From assembly GCA_023052945.1 (NCBI GenBank), contig CP095495.1, forward strand, positions 62,001 to 126,000: a stretch of DNA of 64,000 nucleotides, read 5' to 3'. A program made the translations under genes and the position numbers. Of the stretch, positions 50,162 through 62,461 are shown piece after piece (the first letter of the stretch is position 1; each line of letters starts with the position of its first letter). This stretch comes from Wolbachia pipientis. GTDB lineage: Bacteria > Pseudomonadota > Alphaproteobacteria > Rickettsiales > Anaplasmataceae. The notes beneath the pieces were generated by a model, which saw only the letters and a program-made list of their open reading frames with translations, had not been told where the DNA came from and did not search any database.

Positions 50162-50341
50162 TACAAATTTTAAAGTTCAGGTATTTTTTATAATATAAAA
50201 CACTTCTACAAGCAATACTAATTAAAGTAAATTATTTATGGTAAATTGGATTAAGTTTTAAAAACTACTTTACTTTGTAATAGTTAACCATTTATTTCTG
50301 ATATACAAGTAGCTATGTGAAACATAGCCACTTGTCTCCAA

Positions 50342-50539
50342 TCAAGAACGTCCTACGGATGTCGTTTTGTTATCTTTTAATTTATTCACCCAAGAAAAGG
50401 TCTCACTACTTTTAGAATTTTGGTCGCCCCACCTTCCACATCTAGTAAAACAGCCTTTTTCTACTGCTTCTTTAACAGACATTCCACTAAATAAACAACC
50501 CTTTCCTACGATTTCTCCTATTTCTCCTAAGAAACTCAC
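50342..50539 (-). CDS. Small Cys-containing hypothetical protein
   Basis: 65 residues from a GTG overlapping the IS110 stop (MSFLGEIGEIVGKGCLFSG, then SVKEAVEKGCFTRCGRWG). Three Cys and many Gly. It might be a real small gene displaced by IS110, or chance. No family recognised. Confidence 0.3.
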   Translation of the reverse strand: MSFLGEIGEIVGKGCLFSGMSVKEAVEKGCFTRCGRWGDQNSKSSETFSWVNKLKDNKTTSVGRS

Positions 50540-51857
50540 TCAACTAACTCTTCTTGTTGAACTAATATGTAGCCAAATTCGCTCGCTTTTTTGATCAAAT
50601 TTTTTACAGTTCTATCTTTATAGCGTGTTTCATAGTATTCCATTCCTTTTTCTACATATTCCTGTCCGTATTTGAGCATACTATAAAATATGCATGCCAT
50701 TTTTCTTGCAGTAGCTGTTATTGCTTTTGGTGCTCCTAGTCGTTTTTTCAATCTTCTGTAGTATGCACCCAACGCACTTTTACTATTTCCTACAGAATGA
50801 GCAGCTATTCGCAAAGCATTTGCAGCACGGTTAATGACTTTACGTGTTCTTGTGTTAAACACTTTTTCCCCTGTAACTTTATTAGCAGGACTGAGTCCCA
50901 ACCACGATGAAAAGTGCTTTTCTGTTGGCCATTTACTATGGTTTATACCAACTTCTGAAATTATGGTTTGTATACTTAATACATCAAATCCAGGAATTTT
51001 AGTGAAATCCATACCAGTTATTCGGTGCAGTTCCTCATACAAAGCAAAGCTTGGCTTACTTTTGCTATTTTTATTCTTTTGCTTACTTAGCTGTTTGCTT
51101 TCACAAGACTTTGTTTCAAACGTTTTATAATAGGCTTCAATATTTCTATCACATTCTGCTATTTTTTCTTGATAAATATTATATAGTTCAAATTCTTGCT
51201 TTAGCGTGAATAAGTGTTCCTCTCTATAGTCACCAGCTAACGCTTTTGCAATAGTAGACTGATCATTTTTCATTCGCACGTCCCTGAATTCTGCCAATTT
51301 TTCAGAATCTCTTTCGCCTTCAATTATAGTTTCAATGATTTTCATACCAGTTATCCCAGTAATATGACTAATAACCTTGTGTAATTGTATATTCATTTGA
51401 ATTAATGCCTTCTGCATACGCAGAATATGTGTAGATGCACTTTCAGTGAGATTTTTGCGTTGCCGCACGTAACTGCGCAATACACACATCTGATTATCTG
51501 GCCTAAACGATCCATGAAGCAGTCCGTAGCTATGCAGTTGTTGGAGCCATTGGCAATCTTGAACGTCAGACTTCCTACCAGGTACATTCTTTACATGCCG
51601 TGCATTTTACCTCGAATTTGTATGACTCAAGTATTTGAAATAAAGGAATCCAATATACTCCTGTTGATTCCATAGCTACTGTTGTAACTTTACACTTTTT
51701 CAACCACTGTGCTAAGTTATGAAGGTCTTCAGTAAAGCAGCCAAATTTCTGAACGCGTTCTTCCTTCAGGTACACACACATAGTGTACAGCTGAACCAAT
51801 GTCTATTCCTGCTGCATTAGGATTCACTATTTCTAATTTACTTTTTGCTTTTTTCAT
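50536..51857 (-). pseudogene. IS110-family transposase, two frameshifts
   Basis: Starts MKKAKSKLEIVNPNAAGIDIGS (DEDD RuvC-like Asp) at 51857. It shifts frame after VHYVCVPE near 51775 to FTEDLHNLAQWLKKC and VAMESTGVYW (second acidic), and shifts again near 51600 to ARHVKNVPGRKSDVQDC and the long C-terminal frame with the Transposase_20 region (TGMDFTKIPGF, SWLGLSP, RAANALRIAA). Two shifts make it inactive as sequenced. Confidence 0.85.
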
Positions 51858-52120
51858 GGTAACCCCTACATATAATTTGTAATAGGGAAACGCTTCAGCT
51901 TGGAACGGTTGATAGTACAATCTCCTAACCGAGGTAGTCTAAATGACTCCATCAATGATTTGACCGTTCCTTCCAAAGCCATGCTTGCATACGGGCACTT
52001 AGGCACCATTGAAAATGTCGGTCATAACTGCAAAGGCGCTCCCTGTACAACTATACTTGAAAACTACTAAAAACTTAAATTTGTGTGTTTCTTTCTGATT
52101 TGACAGATTTCGTCTGTTCG
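51858..52120 (-). other. IS110 upstream non-coding end (possible bridge-RNA region)
   Basis: About 260 bases upstream of the transposase hold no frame. In IS110 elements the non-coding end before the transposase encodes the structured bridge RNA. The segment is more GC-rich (CATGCTTGCATACGGGCAC, GGCGCTCCC) than its surroundings and contains imperfect inverted repeats, but I cannot place loops or IS ends. Confidence 0.3.
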
Positions 52121-52153
52121 ATGCTTGCATAACCCAAACTAAGTAGAAAAAGG

Positions 52154-52355
52154 TACGTCATACCGCGATTTATTCCATAGCTGCACGAACATTCATTTTT
52201 AAAGGTAAACTGTACAGCGAATAGTGTCATCTAAGTAGCCCCCTTTTTTTGTCATCCGAGTAGCTGACACTGGAATGACAGCAATCCTACGTCATACCGC
52301 GATTCATTCGCGGTATCTCCTTAGCACAGATCCCGCTAACACGTAGCGGGATGAC
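52154..52355. repeat. Palindromic element cassette
   Basis: GTCATCTAAGTAG and GTCATCCGAGTAG half units, a CTGACACTGGAATGACA unit, an ACCGCGATTCATTCGCGGT hairpin near 52295 and an ATCCCGCT...AGCGGGAT hairpin near 52331-52354. It adjoins the 3' end of repeat copy E. Confidence 0.8.
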
Positions 52356-52365
52356 GATTGTCGTT

Positions 52366-52844
52366 TAGTCATAAATATTTAAAAAATTTACCAAACGAAA
52401 AAAAGGCAAAAGAAACCCCGTTGGTGGTTGGCTATTTACTATGTACTAAAATATCGGCGTTTTTTTATTCTAAAACGCTTGATTAAGAGCGATTTAGCTG
52501 CTTTTAACTTGCAACTAACCTACACCGCAAGTGTTTAAGAAATTTACTAAGCAGGAAAAAAGGCAAAGAAACCCTAGGGTAGCTAGTATTCAAATTCTCC
52601 CTTGTCAATTTGACGTTTTTTGCTGTCTTAAACGCTTTGTAAGCGCGTTTCGGCTTATATAGGTAAAAACCTAGAAATTTTTAAAGACATGCGATGCACG
52701 TAGTGCGAAAAATTAAACATGAGACGCCAAATATCCTAAGTTTTTTGTCATTAACCTGCACAGATTGCGAAGATAAATAAATAGCTTCACTTCCATGATA
52801 AGGGGGCTGGCGGAGTTTATCAAGGAATTTTAGCCCCGTTTCTG
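52366..52844 (-). repeat. Dispersed repeat copy E (two modules)
   Basis: Minus-strand copy with TTGATA (52818-52823), 17 bases, TATCAT (52795-52800). Both modules and a GCACGTAGTGC hairpin near 52696 are present. Nothing else is seen between it and ftsH. Confidence 0.82.
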
Positions 52845-52918
52845 TGAGTCAGATAGCTACCTGATGACGCCATTACTGCAACTAAAAACTTTCATTTGGC
52901 AGTTAAACAAGGCCAAAT

Positions 52919-54751
52919 TTAATAGAGAGAGGATTTTTTTATTTTCTCATTCTTCTCATTTTCCTCTCTAACAATTTTTTTTCCGCTTAATATGTCCTTT
53001 ATTTCATCTCCTGTTAAAGTTTCAAACTCCAGTAGATTTTCGGCAATGAGATCTAAGCCTTTCTTATGCTTGGTCAAAATGTCTTTCGCTTTTTCATAGC
53101 AAGAAGACACAACTTTCTTCACTTCTTCATCTATAAGTTTTAACGTATCTTCAGAAATCATGTCAGAACCATGCATGGTTTGTTCGCGATTGTGATAGAT
53201 CGGACCTATTTTGTCGCTCATTCCCCATTTTGTTACCATAGAACGTGATAAATCTGATGCTAGTTTTATATCTGAAGATGCGCCGCTTGTGACTTTATCA
53301 TAGCCAAAAATTAGCTCTTCTGCCACACGTCCACCCATTGCAACAGTTATATCTGCTAGCATCTTTTCTCTTGTGAGGGACACTCTATCTGTTTCTGGTA
53401 GTCTCATAACTAAACCGAGTGCCCTACCGCGTGGAATAATTGTTGCCTTGTGTATAGGATCAGAAGCAGGCATATTAACAGCAATCACCGCATGACCAGC
53501 TTCATGGTATGCAGTCAGTCTCTTTTCTTCTTCTGTCATAATGAGAGATCGCCTTTCCACACCCATCATCACTTTATCACGTGCATATTCGAAATCATCC
53601 ATGGTAACAATCTTCTTGTTTCTTCTTGCAGCAATAAGCGCAGATTCGTTCACTAAATTTGCTAAATCAGCCCCTGAAAAACCAGGTGTTCCTCTTGCAA
53701 CTGTTTTCACATTTACATCAGGGGCCATTGATATTTTCTTTATATGCGTATTTAATATTTTCTCGCGCCCATTTATATCGGGTAAAGAAATAGTAATCTG
53801 CCGGTCAAAACGACCAGGCCTAAGCAGTGCTGGATCTAAGACATCCGGACGGTTAGTCGCAGCAATTATTATTACGCCCTCATTAGACTCAAAGCCATCC
53901 ATCTCAACTAATAACTGATTTAATGTTTGTTCTCTTTCGTCATTACCACCACCAAGACCAATGCCACGATGTCTACCCACCGCATCTATCTCATCTATAA
54001 AAATTATACAAGGAGCATTTTTCTTGCCTTGATCAAACATATCACGAACACGGCTCGCACCAACACCAACAAACATCTCAACAAAATCAGATCCAGAAAT
54101 GCTAAAGAATGGTACATTAGCTTCTCCTGCAATTGCACGAGCAAGTAAAGTTTTACCAGTTCCAGGAGAGCCAATTAAAAGGCACCCTTTTGGTATTTTT
54201 CCACCTAATATTTGAAATTTTTGCCTTTGTTTAAGGAAATCAACGATTTCTACTAGCTCTTCTTTTGCTTCATCAATTCCGGCAACATCATCAAATGTTA
54301 CTTTTTTTCCACTAGTCATGAGTCTAGCCCTTGACTTGCCAAAGCTTATAGTTCTGTTGCCTCCCGCTTGTGTTTGTTTAAAAAAGAATAGCAAAAAGCC
54401 AATAAAGATAAATGTTGGGACCCATGAGATAAGTAATCCACCAATTATGTTCATGGCAGAATCTCCAGTTGAAAAGGAGAATCTCACTTTTCTATCATGT
54501 AAATTTTTTATTAGATCGCTATATATAACACCGCTTGAGTTGAAACTTGAACCATCCCTAAACTTGCCCTCAATGCTCTGGTTTTTTATGACAATATTTT
54601 CTACATCATTGTCTTCTAGTTTAGTTAAAAATTCCGAAAAAGGTATAGTTGTTTTACTTTTACCTACATTTCCGCTGAACTGAATATAAGCAACTGAAAT
54701 AAGAACAATAATTACTAACCAGATCAATAAGCCTTCTAAAAATTTTTTCAT
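52919..54751 (-). CDS. ftsH: ATP-dependent zinc metalloprotease FtsH
   Basis: Membrane protease degrading misassembled membrane proteins and short-lived regulators. 610 residues: two transmembrane helices (about 5-25 and 103-124), Walker A GSPGTGKT at 194-201, [10 protein letters not shown] at 251-260, the second region of homology ending RPGRFDR, and HEAGH at 416-420. It lies 12 bases downstream of tilS, a common pairing. Confidence 0.97.
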   Translation of the reverse strand: MKKFLEGLLIWLVIIVLISVAYIQFSGNVGKSKTTIPFSEFLTKLEDNDVENIVIKNQSIEGKFRDGSSFNSSGVIYSDLIKNLHDRKVRFSFSTGDSAMNIIGGLLISWVPTFIFIGFLLFFFKQTQAGGNRTISFGKSRARLMTSGKKVTFDDVAGIDEAKEELVEIVDFLKQRQKFQILGGKIPKGCLLIGSPGTGKTLLARAIAGEANVPFFSISGSDFVEMFVGVGASRVRDMFDQGKKNAPCIIFIDEIDAVGRHRGIGLGGGNDEREQTLNQLLVEMDGFESNEGVIIIAATNRPDVLDPALLRPGRFDRQITISLPDINGREKILNTHIKKISMAPDVNVKTVARGTPGFSGADLANLVNESALIAARRNKKIVTMDDFEYARDKVMMGVERRSLIMTEEEKRLTAYHEAGHAVIAVNMPASDPIHKATIIPRGRALGLVMRLPETDRVSLTREKMLADITVAMGGRVAEELIFGYDKVTSGASSDIKLASDLSRSMVTKWGMSDKIGPIYHNREQTMHGSDMISEDTLKLIDEEVKKVVSSCYEKAKDILTKHKKGLDLIAENLLEFETLTGDEIKDILSGKKIVREENEKNEKIKKSSLY

Positions 54752-54763
54752 TTTTATTTCTAA

Positions 54764-56055
54764 CTAAACACTAATCAAGCTTACCAAATTTTGTTTTATT
54801 GTGCTATTAATAATGCATTGAACCTTATCGTCATTGGTATTTTTTCCGTTATAATTTACATCAGGATAAGCAAGCACCTTTCCATCTTTTTGTACTGTAG
54901 GCAAAGAGTAGAAAACTTCAGGGCAGCAGTTGTAATCCTTCAGAAATTCAGGAACTTTTTGTGTTTTTTTTAATGGAGCGATGATAACTGAACACTCTTG
55001 ATTTCCGAGTATTGTGCAGCCAAATCTGTTATCCCATTGAGTAAGTTCATTTAAAGGTAGGTTTACGGTAATTTCTTGTATCTTTGACGATTCTCTAATT
55101 ATTAAGATATTTTCTCCATATTTTCTTATTTTGCACCCAGAAAGTGTACAGTTAACATTACTATCCTTTTGCAATATTTTATTAAATATTACGATAAGGC
55201 TGTTGTACCTTGGTTTATAATGTTTGCTGGCAATTGCCATTATAGAGTAAAGAAGAAGCCTCAAGGCTATTTCCTCTGGCAATTGATAAAATTCACTTAG
55301 TTTAATTTCAATATAACCAAGATCATGAACATTAACACAGTCATTAAATGCAAGGCGTGTGTAGTGCATCAACGCTTTTGCAGCTCTTTTCATATGAAGG
55401 GCTGTGAGGCATATTCGCTCTGTTAAAATCTCTTGATTGTCACTTGCTTTAAGTAAGCTACGGTATAAAGTTCGCCTGTATTTTAAGTTATAGTTGCTTC
55501 TATCTTCGATCCATTTTAACCGGTGAAGCTTAGCGTACTTTTCTATTTCACTACGACTAAAATTTAACAACGGCCTAAATATATAAATACCATTTAAGAA
55601 AGATTTGTAATCCATTGATGATAATCCATCTACGCCACTACCTCGCTCCAATCTTAATAAGAACGTTTCTGCTTGATCATCTTTGTGATGAGCAACGAGC
55701 AAACATTTAACATTATTGTTTTTACACCACTCTGCTAGTAACTTATATCGTGCTTTTCGTGCCTGTAACTGAATATTACCTTCAATATTTTGCTTCTCCC
55801 AATTTAATATGAACGATTCCTTTGCTCCAAGTTCTTTTGCATAACTTATAACAAAATCAGCTTCTTTTTGAGACTCTGAACGTAACCCATGATTTACTGT
55901 TAATGCTATAGGAAGTGAAAGCTTGTTTTTTTTGCCCAGTTAGTCATTAAGTGCAGTAAGACTATACTATCTACACCACCTGATACTGCAACTGCGATTT
56001 GGTTATGGAAAGCAAAGCTATTAGCTATATTTTGAAATAATAACTCTAATTTCAT
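54764..56055 (-). CDS. tilS: tRNA(Ile)-lysidine synthase, frameshifted at poly-A
   Basis: Modifies C34 of the tRNA-Ile that reads AUA; essential in most bacteria. The 5' part from ATG 56055 has the PP-loop [16 protein letters not shown] and stops after [12 protein letters not shown]. The remainder continues in another frame with [36 protein letters not shown] and [12 protein letters not shown] to 54764. The break is an A8 run near 55923-55930; nine A residues would give one frame of about 431 residues. Upstream, 56068-56182 is palindromic repeat. Confidence 0.88.
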
Positions 56056-56082
56056 TATGTTTCTTGATGGCCAGATAGTCTC

Positions 56083-56182
56083 TACGTCATACAGCGACTT
56101 ATTTGTGGTATATATAGATCCCGCTAACAAGCAGCGGAATTGCTCTCTTTTGTCATCCCAGTGCTTGACACTGGGATCCAGG
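56083..56182. repeat. Palindromic elements upstream of tilS
   Basis: A degenerate ACGTCATACAGCGACT...GTGGTAT unit, an ATCCCGCT...AGCGG unit and a complete ATCCCAGTG...CACTGGGAT palindrome near 56156-56177. Confidence 0.8.
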
Positions 56183-56197
56183 CTTTAATGCAAGAAA

Positions 56198-56676
56198 CTA
56201 CTTCTTTATTCCAGAAAATGAAAATTCCACTCTACGATTTTTAGCATGCTCTTTTTCATATTTAGAATTTCTAGAATCATCTTTTACATTAACCAAAGGC
56301 TCAGTTTCACCCTTAGAAGCAGTTTTTATTCTGTTTTCTATGTAGGGTGTACAACTAACCATAAATTTTTTAGCTGCATCTGCCCTTCTAGCGCCTAGCG
56401 CAAGATTATATTCATGAGAACCACGGTTGTCAGTATGACCAGTTAAAGTAACCTTCGCGTCAGGGTTATCTTGTAACACCTCCATTACGTCAAGTAATGC
56501 ATCTGCACTTACTTCAGTAATACTAGATTCATCATAACCAAAGAAAACTCTTTTATCACCTATCTGCTTAACAACAGAATTCATTTTATTTGTTGTATTT
56601 GCTCCTTTTTTTGGCAAGAACTTACACCAGTAAGTAGTAAACAAAAACAGCACATTATAACCAGTCTACTCCACAT
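56198..56676 (-). CDS. pal: Peptidoglycan-associated lipoprotein Pal, frameshifted at poly-A
   Basis: OmpA-like lipoprotein of the Tol-Pal system. The start at 56676 (MWSRLVIMCCFCLLLTGVSSC) has GGAGG upstream and gives a lipoprotein signal with lipobox GVSSC, but this frame ends after QKKEQIQQIK. The OmpA domain lies in another frame: RVFFGYDESSI, VTLTGHTDNRGSHEYNLALGARRA and KNRRVEFSF. They join if the A7 run at 56606-56612 had eight A residues, giving about 159 residues. Confidence 0.87.
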
Positions 56677-56953
56677 TACTAAACCTCCATAAATTTTAAA
56701 ATAGTGCGTAACTTTAATTTCAGCACCTAATATCTCCCCATATTGTAATATAGTCAAGAGAAATAAAATACTAAATACTTTTTCTACAACCTTACAATTA
56801 ATTTTCTTATAATATGCTGGACTCTGAGTAGAAAAATCCAATAAAGGAATAAAAAGTACAATTTTTTATTGTACTTTAAGCAAATATACTTTTAACTTTA
56901 TTATTAATCTATTACGATATTAAACAGATGTTTTCTAAAACAATGAACAAATT

Positions 56954-59469
<2,516 letters not shown>

Positions 59470-59523
59470 ATTGTTTTTGAAGGTAGTTTATCGAATTGTT
59501 TTGATGGAATTATGTAATATAAA

Positions 59524-59690
59524 TGAGATCCCAGTATCACGCACCAAGTAATTTGAAGGCAACTTCCAGCAGGAAAGGGTATCATCCAAGTAGCTGACAC
59601 TGGAACTTGATTACAAATAAATATGTTGTTTTAATGAATTTGTGTAATAGAAACTAGATTCTAGTGTCAGCTACTTTCATGACATCATCT
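59524..59690. repeat. Degenerate palindromic element pieces
   Basis: Half units GATCCCAGTATCACGCACC, ATCATCCAAGTAGCTGACACTGG and CTAGTGTCAGCTACTTTCATGACA, spaced by AT-rich DNA. None is a complete palindrome. No gene is seen between mreB and mnmA. Confidence 0.6.
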
Positions 59691-59776
59691 ACTATGTAAA
59701 TTGCCCCCAAATCAAAACGTTTGCACAGTTGTATGTTGGAATGACACAAGATTTGCGTTTATCAATTAAGGCAATT

Positions 59777-60889
59777 ATGCTAAAAGAATTTAAAATTGAA
59801 CCTCTGCTAAAAGATAAAGCTCCGCACCAGACCAAGGCTATTGTTGCAATGTCCGGGGGAGTTGATAGCTCCGTTGCTGCAGCACTGCTATATAACTTTG
59901 GGTACCAGGTGATAGGTGTAACTCTTCAACTCTATGGCACCGACGGTAATGCTAACGCAAGAAAAGGTGCATGTTGTGCTGGACAGGATATTTACGACGC
60001 TAAGCGCGTGGCTGAAAGTGTTGGCTTTCCTCACTATATTTTAAACTACGAAGAAATATTCAAAAAGGAAGTAATAGAGGATTTTGCAAGTACCTATATG
60101 CGTGGGGAAACTCCCATACCATGCGTAAGATGTAACCAAACGGTAAAATTTCGTGATCTATTGCAAGTTACAAAAAATCTTGGTGCAGATGTGCTCGTAA
60201 CAGGACATTACGTGAGAAGATTAGAAAAAAATGGTGAGGTAAAGTTGTGCAGAAGCATTGATAAAAGTAAAGATCAAAGCTATTTTCTATTTGCTACAAC
60301 AAAGGAGCAGTTGAAGCTTTTGCGATTTCCACTAGGTGGGTTCCATAAAAGTGATATAAGAAAATTAGCAAAGTATTTCAGCTTACAAATCTCTGAAAAG
60401 CCAGACAGTCAAGATATATGCTTCGTTTCTCAAAGCTATAGTAAGACAATAGCGAAATTAGCTCCACAGTCTGTACGGAAAGGTAAAATAGTAGATATTA
60501 ATGGAAAAGTGTTAGGTGAACACAGTGGCATAGTAAATTTTACAGTAGGGCAGAGAAAGGGCTTGGGTATCGCACACAATGAACCTCTCTATGTAGTAAG
60601 AATCAATACAGAAAATAATGAGGTTGTAGTAGGTCCGATCAACGCATTAATGCAAAAAAAAATATTGATCAAAGAGTTAAATTGGTTAGAACAACCAAAA
60701 GAAGGCATGGAAGTCACTGTGAAGCTGAGATCATCACATGCGGGAAGTTTAGCAACAATACATTCAATTGACGAAAAAAATAAAGCCTGTGTTATTTTAA
60801 ACGACGATTACTTTGGCATCAGTCCTGGTCAAGCTTGTGTGGCATATAAAGGTGAACAAGTTATCGGTGGAGGGTGGATATGTTCTTAA
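59777..60889 (+). CDS. mnmA: tRNA-specific 2-thiouridylase MnmA
   Basis: Thiolates U34 of tRNAs for Lys, Glu and Gln. PP-loop [12 protein letters not shown], first catalytic Cys region [26 protein letters not shown] and second catalytic Cys in DSQDICFV, with a C-terminal beta-barrel domain ([16 protein letters not shown]). The frame opens at 59729, but ATG at 59777 with AAGG upstream gives a family-like start and 370 residues. Confidence 0.95.
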   Translation: MLKEFKIEPLLKDKAPHQTKAIVAMSGGVDSSVAAALLYNFGYQVIGVTLQLYGTDGNANARKGACCAGQDIYDAKRVAESVGFPHYILNYEEIFKKEVIEDFASTYMRGETPIPCVRCNQTVKFRDLLQVTKNLGADVLVTGHYVRRLEKNGEVKLCRSIDKSKDQSYFLFATTKEQLKLLRFPLGGFHKSDIRKLAKYFSLQISEKPDSQDICFVSQSYSKTIAKLAPQSVRKGKIVDINGKVLGEHSGIVNFTVGQRKGLGIAHNEPLYVVRINTENNEVVVGPINALMQKKILIKELNWLEQPKEGMEVTVKLRSSHAGSLATIHSIDEKNKACVILNDDYFGISPGQACVAYKGEQVIGGGWICS

Positions 60890-60933
60890 CTAAAAGCTTT
60901 TACACTATAAAGTAGGATATTATAGGTTTTGCA

Positions 60934-61560
60934 ATGGTAAAAGAAATTGAAGAGCTGATAAAAATTGTTGGTAAGGGTAATTTGCTTGAAGCATTGTTCA
61001 TATGTATGGGCAGCTTTCAACATGATGGTGCACGTGATGATTGTAGTATAGATCGTAGAAATCACCTTGGAATATCTATATTTGCAAAAAAAAGCAGGGA
61101 AGAACATCTAGATCACTATCTCAATCTCAAATTTAGTCTACAAGGTTTGCTTTTAATTTATAACAAAGCTTATGTACTTCTTAGCAAAGACAGGGAACTC
61201 AGCGTTAAAGAAGTTATAGACGAAATTTATAAAGTTATTAAAAAATCTGAGTTAAAAAAAGACTTGGGTGAAATGGCAGATGATAAAAAGTTAGATACAT
61301 TTAATACCTTGATCAACCCTAGAGGAGAAAAGGTATTGAAAACAGAAAAAGATTTTGAGGATCAAATAATTAAAGATGTTAAGGATGTACTTGAGACAAG
61401 TAATATAAAAGATCCTGACTTATATAATAAAGTAATTGATTATTACTATTCTATACATCAAATAAATGTAAATAAAAACATTACATTATTATTTTCTAGT
61501 GTAAAGATGTTCCAGCATTTATTTAGTACTGAGAATGATCAAACAGTAAGTGTTATCTAA
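60934..61560 (+). CDS. Hypothetical protein, helical
   Basis: 208 residues without signal or membrane helices, rich in Lys, Asp and Leu. It has a central helical region (SVKEVIDEIYKVIKKSELKK) and a C-terminal helix-like tail. I do not recognise the family. Its stop codon lies within two bases of the predicted 3' end of the group II intron on the opposite strand, so the intron is inserted at the very end of or just after this gene. Confidence 0.6.
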   Translation: MVKEIEELIKIVGKGNLLEALFICMGSFQHDGARDDCSIDRRNHLGISIFAKKSREEHLDHYLNLKFSLQGLLLIYNKAYVLLSKDRELSVKEVIDEIYKVIKKSELKKDLGEMADDKKLDTFNTLINPRGEKVLKTEKDFEDQIIKDVKDVLETSNIKDPDLYNKVIDYYYSIHQINVNKNITLLFSSVKMFQHLFSTENDQTVSVI

Positions 61561-62461
61561 GTGGAGAAAGTCACCTCTCCCCACTCGACTGCAGAACCGT
61601 ACGTGACAGGTTACCGTCATACGGCTCCTCTGCAATTTGGTGCTTGTCATGCACACTTTCTGTGTAAATTATCATGGCAATGTCCATGTAACAAAGATAA
61701 GTTTTTGGTTATATTGTTTTTCTTATTTTGGTCTTTGTGATGTACTTCCAAAATATCATCATTTTTAAACCAAAGTTGACAATAATCACACTTACCTTGT
61801 TGTAACTTCAATAAATTTGTTACTCTTGTTGGCTTATCTGGTACTCTCTTCAGACGATTACTCCAGTATACCCAATCACCATCATATGGTGTCTTGGTTC
61901 CTTTCACCTTGGTATGCCGTTTAATAACGTAATCTCCATGTCTGGTAAGATTTACTCCATTACTTGTCATAAATCGCCAATTATCGTTACCATACTTTTT
62001 AAAGTATTTTTCCTTGATCCAGCGGTTTCCTTTGTTATGGTGTTTATATACTGCCCATTTCCAAAGTTTTCCAAACATAATGTGATCTAACAAACTAAAT
62101 ATCTTACATGATACTACTGAAGTGTAATATTGACACCATCCTTTAATAATTGGGTTAATGTGTTTTATTACTGCTCCCTGCGATTCACCACGCAATTTCT
62201 TCAGTTTGTGTTTGATGACCCATGTATGCTGTTTCACGGATTCGCGACTTGGCATAATTATTGTTTTATAGCTTCTCTTACCACGATTTACTGGATATTG
62301 TCTTACCGTAAACCCCAGAAAGTCAAAACCTGGCTTTTCTCCCTTTAGAGTATGAGTTATCTTGTTTTTGATGGCTTTAGCTCTAGACCTATGGTTTTTA
62401 ACCATTCTTCAACCAGAACTTTCGCCTTAAGAATAATTTCTTCACTCTCATGTATGATGAC
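61561..62461 (-). mobile_element. Group II intron B, 3' portion (RT C-terminal half, HNH, domains V-VI)
   Basis: The 3' non-coding end (61565-61640) has the domain V-like GAGCCGTATGACGG...CACGTACGGTTC stem-loop in minus-strand sense and finishes near 61561. Its RT gene begins at the border with intron A (VIIHESEEIILKAKVLVEEW), i.e. just after the expected YADD motif. The rest of intron B would lie beyond the window's right edge. Confidence 0.75.
61647..62461 (-). pseudogene. Group II intron reverse transcriptase/maturase, C-terminal fragment with HNH
   Basis: After a frame change near 62360 (PSKTR, then ITHTLKGEKPGFDFLGF) the fragment contains RT motif 7, the maturase X domain (HINPIIKGWCQYYTS) and a C-terminal HNH endonuclease (CDYCQLWFKNDDILEVHHKDQ, GHCHDNLHRKC). 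The continuous part is 61647-62405. Restoring the frame needs one extra A. It lacks the N-terminal RT half in this window because intron A interrupts it. Confidence 0.75.

Noticed and set aside
50162..50341. Further phage WO genes after the HTH pair
   Set aside because: No frame with phage similarity. The interval is short and AT-rich before the IS110 side.
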